From CBFCZU01 sp965602635 (GTDB taxonomy: Bacteria; Planctomycetota; Phycisphaerae; SM23-33): a stretch of DNA of 33,225 bases. Location: assembly GCA_965602635.1 (NCBI GenBank), contig CBFCZU010000012.1, positions 1 through 33,225 on the forward strand, written 5' to 3'. Position numbers and translations under genes: made by a program. The notes below the pieces were generated by a model. That model had not been told where the DNA came from, searched no databases, and saw only the letters and a program-made list of their open reading frames with translations. Of the stretch, positions 8,196 to 15,679 are shown in pieces (position 1 is the stretch's first letter; every line of letters begins with the position of its first letter).

Positions 8196-9092
8196 ATGGC
8201 CATCCAACCCAGAAAGCGGGAGCGTGAGAACCTCTGGCGGGTGCTGGAGCTGGCCCGGGACGAGGACCTGGGCGGGGGCGACCTGACCAGCTCGATCCTC
8301 CCGGCGGGCCTGCACGCCACGGCGCGGTTCGTGGCGCGGCATTCGATGATCTTCTGCGGCGGGGCGATGCTCGAGCCCATCGCCGTCAAGTACGACGGCA
8401 GCATCCGCACCAAGCTCCTCGTCAACGAGGGCCGGCACGCCGAGGCGGGCGACTCGCTGGCTCAGTGGGACGGCCCCGCCGGCGGGATACTCGCGGCCGA
8501 ACGCGTCGCCCTGAACTTCCTCCAGCGCCTCACCGGCATAGCCACCGCCACCCGCGAGTACGTCGATGCCGTGGATGGGACGGGGGCGGCCATCTACGAC
8601 ACCCGCAAGACGACCCCCGGCTGGCGGCACCTGGAGAAGTACGCCGTCCGCGCCGGCGGCGGGTATAGCTACCGCAAGGGGCTCTACGACGCCGTCCTGG
8701 TCAAGGACAACCATCTGGCGATCATGGCCCGGGCCGAGGGCCAGGACCCCCTCGCCGCCGCTGCCAGGGAGCTCGAGCGGATCCGCCCGTACCTGCCGGA
8801 CGGCTCGTCCATCGAGCTGGAGGTGGATAACCTCGACCAGTTGGCCCGCGCGCTGAAGCTGGACGTTGACATCATCCTGTTGGACAACATGAGCGTGGAG
8901 AATCTTGCCAAGGCCGTGGATATGCGCGACAAGGCCGGGCTCGTCGGGCGGGTCGAGCTGGAGGCCTCTGGCGGGATCACCCTGGCCAACGTGCGGGCGG
9001 TGGCCCAGACCGGCGTGGACAGGATATCCGTCGGCGCGCTTACCCACTCGGTGGAGGCGGCCGACATCGCGCTCGACATCGAGGTGGACTGA
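8196..9092 (+). CDS. nadC: Nicotinate-nucleotide pyrophosphorylase (quinolinate phosphoribosyltransferase)
   Basis: Converts quinolinate and PRPP to nicotinate mononucleotide, CO2 and pyrophosphate in de novo NAD synthesis. 298 residues, normal length. The N-terminal part has EDLGGGDLTS. Active-site stretches are YDTRKTTPGWRHLEKYAV, GLYDAVLVKDNHL, IELEVDNLDQ, ILLDNMS and ASGGITLANV, with the closing phosphate loop ISVGALTHS. One departure is that the usual GGxNHRxGL reads GGYSYRKGL, so the conserved Asn-His pair is Ser-Tyr. The start is fixed by GAGAGG five bases ahead of ATG 8196. The birA gene follows after about 55 bases, a common cofactor-gene pairing. No nadA or nadB is in the window. 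Confidence 0.96.
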   Translation: MAIQPRKRERENLWRVLELARDEDLGGGDLTSSILPAGLHATARFVARHSMIFCGGAMLEPIAVKYDGSIRTKLLVNEGRHAEAGDSLAQWDGPAGGILAAERVALNFLQRLTGIATATREYVDAVDGTGAAIYDTRKTTPGWRHLEKYAVRAGGGYSYRKGLYDAVLVKDNHLAIMARAEGQDPLAAAARELERIRPYLPDGSSIELEVDNLDQLARALKLDVDIILLDNMSVENLAKAVDMRDKAGLVGRVELEASGGITLANVRAVAQTGVDRISVGALTHSVEAADIALDIEVD

Positions 9093-9146
9093 CCCCGCGA
9101 ATGGCCCCCCGTCGCCCCGGCGGGCGGTGGGCTTGGGAGCGGATGC

Positions 9147-10166
9147 ATGCCCGCGAAGCTGCCGAATCGCGTCCTGGAGTTGCTGTACGACCGCGCCGGC
9201 GAGTTCACGTGGTTCGACGAACTGGCCGACGCTGCGGGCAACGATCCATCGGCCCTCGACGCCGCCTTGGCCGAGCTGGCGCGGCGCGGGCACGAGCTGG
9301 AGCGGAACCCGGCCAGGGGCGTCCGCCTGGTGCGACCGACGGTGCTCGACGCGCATCTCATCGAGCGCGACCTGCCGACACGGCGCATCGCCCGCCACGT
9401 GATCTGCTTCGCGGAGGTGGACTCGACCAACGACGTCGCCTTCGCCTCGGCCGCACAGGGCGGCGAGGCGTCGGGGCTGGTCGTGACGGCGGAGTACCAG
9501 CGGGCGGGCAGGGGGCGGCTCGGCAGGAAGTGGATCTGCCCGAGGGGGGCGGGAATCCTCGCCAGCGTGCTGCTGGGCGATGACCGGGGCGAACCGGCCC
9601 GCGAGCCGATCACCATCGCCGCCGGGCTGGCCGTCGCCGAGGGCATAGAGCTGGCCGTCGACCTGCCCACGCAGTTGGAATGGCCAAACGACATCACGGT
9701 CGATCGCGCCAAGCTCGCCGGCGTGCTGGTCGAGACGCGGCTGGCGCGCGCCGCCGAAGACGGGCGGCCGGGCAGGCGCCGGACCGTCGTCGGCTTCGGC
9801 ATAAACGTCAGCGCCGCTCCAACCGCCGGCGTGACGGGGCGGGGGGCGACCTGCCTGGCAGAGGCCACAGGCCGCCCGCAGCTCGAAAGAATCGAGATCC
9901 TGCGTCAGGTGCTGATCCGGATGGATCACTGGATCGAGCAGATCCGCGGCGACGGCGCCGACCGGCTGCACGAGGCCTGGCTTGGGCGTTGCGGAATGCT
10001 CAACCGCCGGCTGACGGTCCGCTCCGACGGGCGGCGCGTCACCGGGCGGGTGCTCGACGTCAGCCCGCTGACCGGACTGGTCCTGCTGGCTGACAGCGGA
10101 GAGCAGATGCACCTCTCGGCCGAGACGTCCACTGTCGAATACCAGTCCGACATCGGCAGTTCGTGA
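9147..10166 (+). CDS. birA: Biotin--[acetyl-CoA-carboxylase] ligase / biotin operon repressor
   Basis: Activates biotin to biotinyl-AMP and transfers it to the biotin carboxyl carrier protein. 339 residues. A winged-helix-like segment occupies residues 1-65, so it is a group II (DNA-binding) BirA and may also repress biotin genes. The catalytic core shows FAEVDSTND, the biotin/ATP loop AGRGRLGRKWICPRG, LEWPNDITVDRAKLAGVL and VGFGINVS. A C-terminal SH3-like cap (about residues 285-335) ends the protein. GGGAG precedes ATG 9147. It overlaps the start of the next gene if that uses GTG 10163, suggesting translational coupling. No biotin synthesis gene or recognisable operator is seen nearby. Confidence 0.94.
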   Translation: MPAKLPNRVLELLYDRAGEFTWFDELADAAGNDPSALDAALAELARRGHELERNPARGVRLVRPTVLDAHLIERDLPTRRIARHVICFAEVDSTNDVAFASAAQGGEASGLVVTAEYQRAGRGRLGRKWICPRGAGILASVLLGDDRGEPAREPITIAAGLAVAEGIELAVDLPTQLEWPNDITVDRAKLAGVLVETRLARAAEDGRPGRRRTVVGFGINVSAAPTAGVTGRGATCLAEATGRPQLERIEILRQVLIRMDHWIEQIRGDGADRLHEAWLGRCGMLNRRLTVRSDGRRVTGRVLDVSPLTGLVLLADSGEQMHLSAETSTVEYQSDIGSS

Positions 10167-12637
10167 GATTCTCCATGCGATATCTGGCCCGGGCCCTGTC
10201 ACGTTGGCGCAGCAGCCTGTCGCGTTGGGGCGCTGGCGGGCGGAACCTGCCTGAAGGCATGCTGGCGGCCTTGAGGACGGCGGCCGAGGGCATGGCCTCC
10301 CGCAGCCGGGGGCGCCGCGGGAGGGGCGGCAAGCGGCGTCTGGGCCCCCGGCTGGACCAGTGGACGCTACGGCTGATGTTCGCCACCCTCGCCCTCTGGA
10401 GCGCCTGCCTGTGGGTCATCGGGGCCGAGGCCTTCGGAGCATGCTGGGCGGCGTCGGTCGAGCTGGCGGCCATCGAGTTGGCGGCCCTGGCGTTCGCACT
10501 CTCGGTGCCCGATCTGGAGCTGAACCTCATCTTCCTGGTGTATCGGCGGTTCGATTCGGCGGCGGCGACGGCGGCGCAGATGGCGGTCGCCCCGTTCGCC
10601 CCACCCGCCCCGCAAGGATCGGCCGGGCCCAGAGGGCTGCTGAGGCTCATGGCCATGGCGGCGGTCGCCTGCACCGTCGGCGGGCTCATCACCACCGCGG
10701 CCATCTCGGCCGCTCCGCAGGCGATCAGGATGCTGGCGGGGCTCTTCATCTGGCCGGCGTGGGCGTGGGTAGTGGTGCGCCTGGTGCTGGCGTGGGTGAT
10801 GATGCTGCCGCTGGCCCTGGCGGCCGGCTGGCTGACGATGGTCGCCTCGCTGGTCAGGCGGCACGGCCCGAAAGATCCGTATCGCCAGGTTACGCGCGAC
10901 CTGTTGTGGGGCTCGGCGGTTGGCCTGGCGGCGGCGGCCGGGCTCTGGTCCGCCGGAATGGACCTGCCCGGCGTCGCCCTGGCCTGCTCGGCCGTGATGA
11001 TCGCCGCTGCCACCGCCACGGTGGCACGCACCTCGACGGGCGTCAAGCGGTCCAGGCCGGCCGAGCCGGTCGCCGTGCTGCTGCGTCCTACGCGACAGCG
11101 GTGGATGAACCTGCTTGAATGGGCGGTGCTGGCGTGCGTGGTGACGTGCCAGTGCCGGGCACTGCGTGACGCCGCCGGCGCCGGGTGGTCAGCCGCCTGG
11201 CTGTGGGCGGCCGGCACGGGCGGGCTAGTGGCGGCGGCAGCTGTGCGGCAGGACCGGCGCCGCAACCCGGTGCCCGCCGTCGAGACAGCGGCGGCCGCGG
11301 CCGGGGCGATGGTTCTGGTCGTCATACAGCTCGCCCTGCTGGGCCTGGCGGCTGCGGCCGGGCGATGGGCGCGGGCGCCGCTGATAGCCCTGGCTGTTGC
11401 CGGTCAGGTGCCATTGGCCCATCTGGCGGCGACGATTCTTGTCCGGCGGCGGAGGCTCTTCCCGGAGGCGTCCTTGCCCGGGCGCTTCTGGCTGGCGGGT
11501 GCCGCGGCCGGGGCCGCGGTCGGGTCTTACGCCGCTGTTTCGGCGCTCTCGGCGGCGGGCGGGCTGACGGTCCTCGCCGCGGTGGCGCTGGCCGTGGTGG
11601 CGGCGGCAGTCCTCGCCGTCGGCAGCGGGCAGCTTCGCCGAGCCCGGCGAAGCACCCGGCGCCCCACCGGTGCCAGGGCGGCCTTCGACCAGTTGCGATG
11701 GGCGGGCCTGGGGGCTGCGGTCATCCTGGCCGTGGCCATGGTCTGCGTGGGGCTGGCGAGGTCGGCCCGCGAGGCGCTCGGCGGGCCGGTCGCCGTGGGG
11801 GCGTCCTTGACCGCCGTCGGCGACGGGAACGCATCGCAGGCCGTGCTCGGCTCCGAGGCGGCGCGGGCCGCATCACCCTCGTCGCCCGAGCCCGTGCTGA
11901 GCGTTCTCGCAGGCCGGCTGGCCAGGGCGCGGGCAGGGCGGTGGTGGTTCGTCGCCGGAGGGGCCTATCATCCGCCCCCGCTGGCGATGGAAGCTCCGGC
12001 CATGCGGGCGAAGATGAGCTTCCCCGACGGCGTGTTCGGACGGCTCGCCAAGCCCCTGACGGGGGCGCGGCGGTGGGGAACCTTCGGGCGGGAGTTGCCG
12101 ATCCGAACCGCCGCGTTCGACGGCATCTACCTCGCCGGGCTGCCGGCGGATCATCCCGACGCCTGGTGCATGTACAGCCAGCAGGTGCTCAGGCGGTGTG
12201 CCGGGCTGCTGGGGCGCCGAGGAGTGCTGCTGGTCCGCACCTCGGCCGGGCGGCGCGGTGTCGCTCAACTGCTGGCGGTGGCCGAAACCTTCCGCTCCGT
12301 GCCCGCCGACGCGATGGCGGCTATCGTCATGCGCGGCGACAGGGTCGAGATGCTGCTGGCGGGCAGCCCCCGGGCAGGCAGTGTTCCCGGCGGGCTGAAC
12401 CGCCTGCTTGTGGCTGAGGCGTCGGGCACGGGCCCCGGCGAAGCGACTGCCCCCGCGGGCGGGGAGTGGGCGCCCCTGCCCGTGGCCGTCGTGCCGGCGG
12501 CGAAGCTTGTCCCCCCGGGAGTCCGTCTCCTGCCCATCACCTCGCGCGCACCGGGACGGCGAAATGCGGTCGGGTCCGAGTCGGCTGACTCCCTGTGGAA
12601 GTGGTTGCAGCGCAAGGCTGAGCCTCCGGCCTCGTGA
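10163..12637 (+). CDS. Large polytopic membrane protein, possible degenerate spermidine-synthase-like C-terminus
   Basis: An 824-residue protein I do not recognise firmly. A basic N-terminal ~65 residues is followed by many Ala/Leu/Val-rich hydrophobic segments up to about residue 535 (around 12 potential helices), then a soluble C-terminal region. In that region, RTAAFDGIYLAGLPADHPDAW, then QVLRRCAGLLGRRGVLLVRTS and VAETFRSVP resemble the second half of the spermidine synthase fold (the acidic FDVIIVDLPDP strand and following helices). The acidic catalytic residues look lost. Membrane-anchored spermidine-synthase-like proteins exist in many bacteria, but the assignment here is an inference. 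The start is GTG 10163 (overlapping birA) or ATG 10175. The extreme Ala/Gly content makes weak similarity unreliable. Confidence 0.65.
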   Translation: MRFSMRYLARALSRWRSSLSRWGAGGRNLPEGMLAALRTAAEGMASRSRGRRGRGGKRRLGPRLDQWTLRLMFATLALWSACLWVIGAEAFGACWAASVELAAIELAALAFALSVPDLELNLIFLVYRRFDSAAATAAQMAVAPFAPPAPQGSAGPRGLLRLMAMAAVACTVGGLITTAAISAAPQAIRMLAGLFIWPAWAWVVVRLVLAWVMMLPLALAAGWLTMVASLVRRHGPKDPYRQVTRDLLWGSAVGLAAAAGLWSAGMDLPGVALACSAVMIAAATATVARTSTGVKRSRPAEPVAVLLRPTRQRWMNLLEWAVLACVVTCQCRALRDAAGAGWSAAWLWAAGTGGLVAAAAVRQDRRRNPVPAVETAAAAAGAMVLVVIQLALLGLAAAAGRWARAPLIALAVAGQVPLAHLAATILVRRRRLFPEASLPGRFWLAGAAAGAAVGSYAAVSALSAAGGLTVLAAVALAVVAAAVLAVGSGQLRRARRSTRRPTGARAAFDQLRWAGLGAAVILAVAMVCVGLARSAREALGGPVAVGASLTAVGDGNASQAVLGSEAARAASPSSPEPVLSVLAGRLARARAGRWWFVAGGAYHPPPLAMEAPAMRAKMSFPDGVFGRLAKPLTGARRWGTFGRELPIRTAAFDGIYLAGLPADHPDAWCMYSQQVLRRCAGLLGRRGVLLVRTSAGRRGVAQLLAVAETFRSVPADAMAAIVMRGDRVEMLLAGSPRAGSVPGGLNRLLVAEASGTGPGEATAPAGGEWAPLPVAVVPAAKLVPPGVRLLPITSRAPGRRNAVGSESADSLWKWLQRKAEPPAS

Positions 12638-12639
12638 GT

Positions 12640-12668
12640 TTGCCCGCAGGCCTTTCGTATTCTAGATT
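12640..12668 (+). promoter_or_regulatory. Candidate sigma-70-like promoter ahead of the riboswitch
   Basis: TTGCCC (12640-12645) and TAGATT (12663-12668) are separated by 17 bases, immediately after the stop codon of the preceding gene and about 45 bases before the aptamer core. Spacing and position fit a promoter that makes the riboswitch-bearing transcript. The match is imperfect and planctomycete promoters are poorly characterised. Confidence 0.35.
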
Positions 12669-12709
12669 GTTAGTAGCACCCGGAGCCGGACTCGGAAACA
12701 CCGGCCGGG

Positions 12710-12797
12710 CATATTCCCCGAAAAGGCGAACCACTGGTAACAGTGGGGCGCAAAGCCACGGGTCCTGACGGGACAGCCGGGCTACCGAAGGGACGGA
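12710..12797 (+). promoter_or_regulatory. Cyclic-di-GMP-I (GEMM-I) riboswitch aptamer
   Basis: The conserved GEMM-I core is present in order. GGCGAACC (12725-12732) is followed by a stem capped by a GNRA tetraloop (CACTG-GTAA-CAGTG), then GGGGCGCAAAGCC (12744-12756). A second hairpin built on GGGTCC/GGGAC follows, and CAGCCGGGCTACCGAAGG closes the core. These correspond block by block to the Vibrio Vc2 aptamer (GGCAAACC, GNRA loop, GGGACGCAAAGCC, GGGGTTACCGATGG). The class senses c-di-GMP. It lies ahead of the first pilin gene on the same strand, so it probably controls the whole machine. Whether binding turns expression on or off is not visible. The ends of the outer stem are approximate. 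Confidence 0.93.
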
Positions 12798-12823
12798 AAA
12801 GCTTCTGTCGTTCATACCGTCCT

Positions 12824-13017
12824 CGCCGGAGGCAGAAAGCCTCCAGCGGCCTACCAGCAGCCGGGTACCTTCCCACCTGGGAGGGTTATGCCGGTCGTAG
12901 TGCCGCCTGGAATGCCTCCGGCTGAGCCCCGTCCCCTTTTGCCCGCATTTTAGTCAAGACCCCCTTTTGGGCAGACGATGAGCGAATTAGGCACAGCACG
13001 GAATGGGGCTCAGCCGG
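12824..13017 (+). promoter_or_regulatory. Hairpins after the aptamer; possible expression platform
   Basis: Four pairings can be read. A is GGAGGC/GCCTCC around AGAAA (12828-12844). D is ACCTTCCC/GGGAGGGT around ACCT (12867-12886). C is a 13-bp perfect inverted repeat CCGGCTGAGCCCC (12918-12930) with GGGGCTCAGCCGG (13005-13017). B is GCCGGAGGC (12825-12833) with GCCTCCGGC (12914-12922). B cannot coexist with A or C, while A and C can coexist, which is the arrangement of a switch. No U-run follows any hairpin. Confidence 0.4.
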
Positions 13018-13261
13018 GGCAGCAGCCTGTGAACTGGCTCGCCTCATCGGGGGCCCTGAGAGGAAAGAGAATGGGTAACTTCGGGAGGAAGGGAGGTGGA
13101 CTGCCGGGGGGGAGATCTGTCCCCAACTCACTAGGCAGCTTTGCAGTTTCTTTGGCTGGGAGTGTCTCAGCCCTTGGCCAGGAGGCCGCCGGCCACTAGG
13201 CCGAGTTAACTACGGAATGAACTTGAGAGCGAGCAACGAGCACTTATCGGAGGTTGGTTTG

Positions 13262-13750
13262 ATGAAAGGCTTTACTCTGGTGGAAATCCTGATCGTCGTG
13301 ATCATCTTGGGCATCCTTGCGGCGATCGTAATCCCGCAATTCACAGAGGCGTCCCAGGATGCTCGCGAGAGCGCGCTGGTCTCGGACCTCCAGACGGTCC
13401 GCAGCCAGTTGGAGCTGTACAAGGTGCAGCATCTTGAGCGGTACCCGCACATTGCCGACACCGGTTTGCCCGATGCCAGTGCCGCCAACTTCGTCCTCCG
13501 CCTGACTGGCAGGACCGACCAGGAAGGCCAGATCATCGCGACGGGCAAGTTCGGGCCGTACCTCCAGAAGTTCCCGACCAACCCGTTCGTCGCTGACGCC
13601 GACGGCCCCAACGAGGTGCTGTTTGGGTCCCTGGAGACGGCCCCGGGGGTAGGCGCTGGATGGTACTTCAACAATGACAACACTACACAATGGTTTGGGA
13701 AGTTCTCAGCCAACGATGATGACGGTGACCCCCTTCACACGAGTCTGTAA
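13262..13750 (+). CDS. Pseudopilin, probable major subunit (GspG/PilA-like)
   Basis: 162 residues. A very short leader MKG precedes FTLVEILIVVIILGILAAIVIPQF, the classical prepilin-peptidase site with Glu5. The mature N-terminal helix continues into SDLQTVRSQLELYKVQHLERYP, the alpha1-C pattern of GspG-type subunits, followed by a small C-terminal domain containing GPYLQKFPTNPF. It is expected to be cleaved and methylated at the inner membrane and polymerised into the pilus or pseudopilus. GGAGG sits eight bases before ATG 13262. It is the first gene after the riboswitch leader and is followed by a strong hairpin, a layout that fits the most abundant subunit. The phrase 'major subunit' is inference from position and type. 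Confidence 0.9.
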   Translation: MKGFTLVEILIVVIILGILAAIVIPQFTEASQDARESALVSDLQTVRSQLELYKVQHLERYPHIADTGLPDASAANFVLRLTGRTDQEGQIIATGKFGPYLQKFPTNPFVADADGPNEVLFGSLETAPGVGAGWYFNNDNTTQWFGKFSANDDDGDPLHTSL

Positions 13751-13774
13751 TCCCGGCGGAGGGTGACCGGGTTT

Positions 13775-13866
13775 CCGGGCGCAGCCTCGGCTGCGCCCGG
13801 GAGCCTTCTTGGCCTGAACAGGCCGCTCCTGCCGGGCACGGGGCGGGGCCCATGGCCCCACCCCGT
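13775..13866 (+). terminator. Three successive hairpins between the first two pilin genes
   Basis: CCGGGCGCAGC pairs perfectly with GCTGCGCCCGG around a CTCG loop (13775-13800). GGCCTGAACAGGCC forms a small hairpin (13811-13824). ACGGGGCGGGGCC pairs with GGCCCCACCCCGT around CAT with one mismatch (13838-13866). No U-tract of normal length follows, so this may be a partial terminator or a 3' stabiliser that favours the upstream pilin message rather than a full stop. Confidence 0.55.
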
Positions 13867-13931
13867 CCGTGGGCCAGGTCCGATCCGAACGGGGCCTGGC
13901 CCCGGAGATTCATAACCGAAAGGCGTTCGCC

Positions 13932-14444
13932 ATGCCTGCCCTCAATAGGAAGGCATTCACTCTTGTCGAGATCCTGATCGTGGTGCTGATTCTCGGCATC
14001 CTGGCAGCCATCGTGCTGCCACGGTTCTCGAATGCCTCGGCCATCGCCCGCGCCAGCATGCTTGCCGATGACCTGAGAATCGTCCGCATGCAGTTGGTGG
14101 TGTATAAGGCGCAGCACCTCGGCGTGCCGGCAGGCTACCCTGACGGCGTTCCCACCGCCGCCCCAACCAAAGAGGCCTTCAGATTGCAGATGACGCAGGC
14201 CTCCAACGTCTACGGCGAGACAGCCGCTCCCGGCACGGCGGGATACGACTACGGGCCATACCTCAGGGAAGTGCCTGAGAACCCGGTCAACGGGGAGAAC
14301 ACCGTCCAGATCATACCCGATGGCCAGCCGTTCCCCGCAGCCGGCGACGACAGCCACGCCTGGATATACAAGCCGTCCACGATGGAATTCCACGCCGATT
14401 CTTCCGGCACCGACGAGGACGGAGAGGCCTACTTCGATTACTAG
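13932..14444 (+). CDS. Pseudopilin (GspG-like), second copy
   Basis: 170 residues, a paralogue of the gene just upstream. The leader MPALNRKA precedes FTLVEILIVVLILGILAAIVLPRF with Glu5. The following helix SMLADDLRIVRMQLVVYKAQHL matches the first pilin closely, and the C-terminal domain contains GYDYGPYLREVPENPVNG in the equivalent place. The tail is acidic (SSGTDEDGEAYFDY). The frame is open further upstream, but GAAAGG eight bases ahead of ATG 13932 and the leader position decide the start. It is probably a second structural or minor subunit of the same filament. Duplication with divergence of the surface domain is visible; function beyond that is unknown. Confidence 0.9.
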   Translation: MPALNRKAFTLVEILIVVLILGILAAIVLPRFSNASAIARASMLADDLRIVRMQLVVYKAQHLGVPAGYPDGVPTAAPTKEAFRLQMTQASNVYGETAAPGTAGYDYGPYLREVPENPVNGENTVQIIPDGQPFPAAGDDSHAWIYKPSTMEFHADSSGTDEDGEAYFDY

Positions 14445-14467
14445 CAGATCATAGGCCATTTACGGCA

Positions 14468-14983
14468 ATGATTGCCCGAGGCCGGAAATCTCGAGCCGGC
14501 ATCACGCTGGTGGAATCTCTCTTGGCCGCCACCATGTTGGCGATGGCGGTCAGCGCAATCATTGTGCCCTTCTCCGCGGGAGCAAAGTCCATCCAGGAAG
14601 ACGCCCGCCAGACCCTCGCCGTCGGTCTCGCACAGGACATCATGGAGGAGATCCTCGCAAAGCCGTTCTCCGACCCCGATGGCAGCGACGCCGACGAGGA
14701 GGGGCGCTGGCACTGGGACGACATGGCCGACTACGACGCCCTAGTCGAGGCCGACGGAGAAATCAGGAGCTTCGACACGCAGCTCGTCACGGAGCCCGCC
14801 TCGAGGGGCATGACGCGACACGCCTGGGTAAAGAGCGTTTACGTGTCCGGTCAGGATACGGCCGAGCCGTCCAGCTTCCTGCGTGTCGTGGTGGAGGTCA
14901 GGTATCAGGACCTGAGCGTGATAAAGCTGACGCGGCTGGTGTACGCCAACGAAGGCGTGCCCCCGGACGGCGACGGTGACTAG
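14468..14983 (+). CDS. Minor pseudopilin (GspI/PilV-like)
   Basis: 171 residues. The leader MIARGRKSRAG is followed by ITLVESLLAATMLAMAVSAIIV, with G/I cleavage and Glu5. The helix runs into LAQDIMEEILAKPFSDPDG, the stretch typical of PilV/GspI-type minor pseudopilins, which carry a VESLLA-type start. The C-terminal domain has a beta-rich pattern (HAWVKSVYV, LRVVVEVRYQD). It is likely part of the tip complex that starts fibre assembly, together with the next two products. There is no good Shine-Dalgarno; 23 bases separate it from the previous gene, so coupling is possible. The tail ends in an acidic Gly/Asp stretch (PPDGDGD). Confidence 0.85.
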   Translation: MIARGRKSRAGITLVESLLAATMLAMAVSAIIVPFSAGAKSIQEDARQTLAVGLAQDIMEEILAKPFSDPDGSDADEEGRWHWDDMADYDALVEADGEIRSFDTQLVTEPASRGMTRHAWVKSVYVSGQDTAEPSSFLRVVVEVRYQDLSVIKLTRLVYANEGVPPDGDGD

Positions 14984-14995
14984 AGGAGAGACCCG

Positions 14996-15664
14996 GTGAG
15001 AGGCCGGACGTACAAAAAGGCGTTCACGCTCGCCGAGCTGGTGCTCGCGATCGCCATCACGTCCGTCGTCGGGCTGTCGGTCGCGACGGTCGCCTCGGCC
15101 CTGGCAAACGCCCATCGTCACACCGACACCATGAAAGAGTCTATCCAGTCCGGGCGCTCGGCCATGATCCACGTGGGCTCGATGGTTCGCAAGGCCAAGC
15201 TGCTTGTCGCCAAGAGTACCGACGCCCTGGCCATCTGGACCGGCGACGCCAACGGTGATGCCGCCATCAACGTCGATGAGCTGGTGCTCATCCGCTACGT
15301 GCCGGAGGCGAGGACAGTGGAATCCGAGCAGGTCGCTTTCCCGGAGACCATGCCGCATGACATCGTCGTGGCCCTCAATGAGACGAAGTCGCTGGTCGAG
15401 GTGGACACAGCCGGCGAGGTGAGCGACGCGATCAACTCCGCGACGCTGGCCGAGTACCGCTCAGGCCGGGTGCTCGCCAGCGACGTCAGATCGTTCTCGA
15501 TCCAGGTTGACGTGGATCCGCCCTACGCCCGGCTGGTGCTGATTCGGATCACCGTGGGGCCCCCCGATCAGCAGATCGCCCTGACAAGTTCCGTCCGCCT
15601 GCGGGCCGACGCGGTGGACAACGTCGTCACGTACGAAGGCGTACCCGTGCTGGACCTCGACTAG
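14996..15664 (+). CDS. Minor pseudopilin (GspJ/PilW-like) with an EF-hand-like loop
   Basis: 222 residues, GTG start supported by AGGAG seven bases upstream. The leader MRGRTYKKA is followed by FTLAELVLAIAITSVVGLSVATV with Glu5. The next helix includes SIQSGRSAMIHVGSMVRKAKLL, the pattern of GspJ/PilW minor pseudopilins. Residues 84-95 read DANGDAAINVDE, which has Asp, Asn, Asp, Ile and Glu at positions 1, 3, 5, 8 and 12 of a calcium-binding EF-hand or dockerin-type loop. The C-terminal half is beta-rich (FSIQVDVDPPYARLVLIRITV). It probably belongs to the tip complex. Calcium binding is an inference from the loop; calcium does stabilise several GspG-type pseudopilins in known systems, though at other sites. 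Confidence 0.85.
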   Translation: MRGRTYKKAFTLAELVLAIAITSVVGLSVATVASALANAHRHTDTMKESIQSGRSAMIHVGSMVRKAKLLVAKSTDALAIWTGDANGDAAINVDELVLIRYVPEARTVESEQVAFPETMPHDIVVALNETKSLVEVDTAGEVSDAINSATLAEYRSGRVLASDVRSFSIQVDVDPPYARLVLIRITVGPPDQQIALTSSVRLRADAVDNVVTYEGVPVLDLD

Positions 15665-15679
15665 GCCAGCGGGAGATCG

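Larger units (their letters stand above)
12638..13261 (+). other. Non-coding leader of the pilus/secretion operon
   Basis: About 620 bases without a convincing gene. The 73-codon frame at 12978-13199 has no family resemblance, no ribosome-binding site and unusual composition. The segment holds a possible promoter, a GEMM-I aptamer, at least three further hairpins and, at its end, GGAGG ahead of the first pilin start. AT-richer patches near 12930-12990 and around 13200-13260 stand out from the surrounding GC-rich DNA. It is best read as a long 5' untranslated region, perhaps with a second internal promoter that I could not identify. Confidence 0.7.

Noticed and set aside
7968..10202. 744-codon open frame on the minus strand
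   Set aside because: Antisense to nadC and birA, no family resemblance; an artefact of GC3-rich coding on the other strand.
13040..13110. GAGGAAAG-like string suggesting RNase P or SRP RNA
   Set aside because: The other conserved blocks of either RNA are missing.
12978..13199. 73-codon open frame in the leader
   Set aside because: No ribosome-binding site, odd Gly/Arg/Ser composition, no similarity; overlaps the structured untranslated region.
12797..13261. A second tandem GEMM aptamer
   Set aside because: No second GCAAAGCC or GGCxAACC block exists in the leader.
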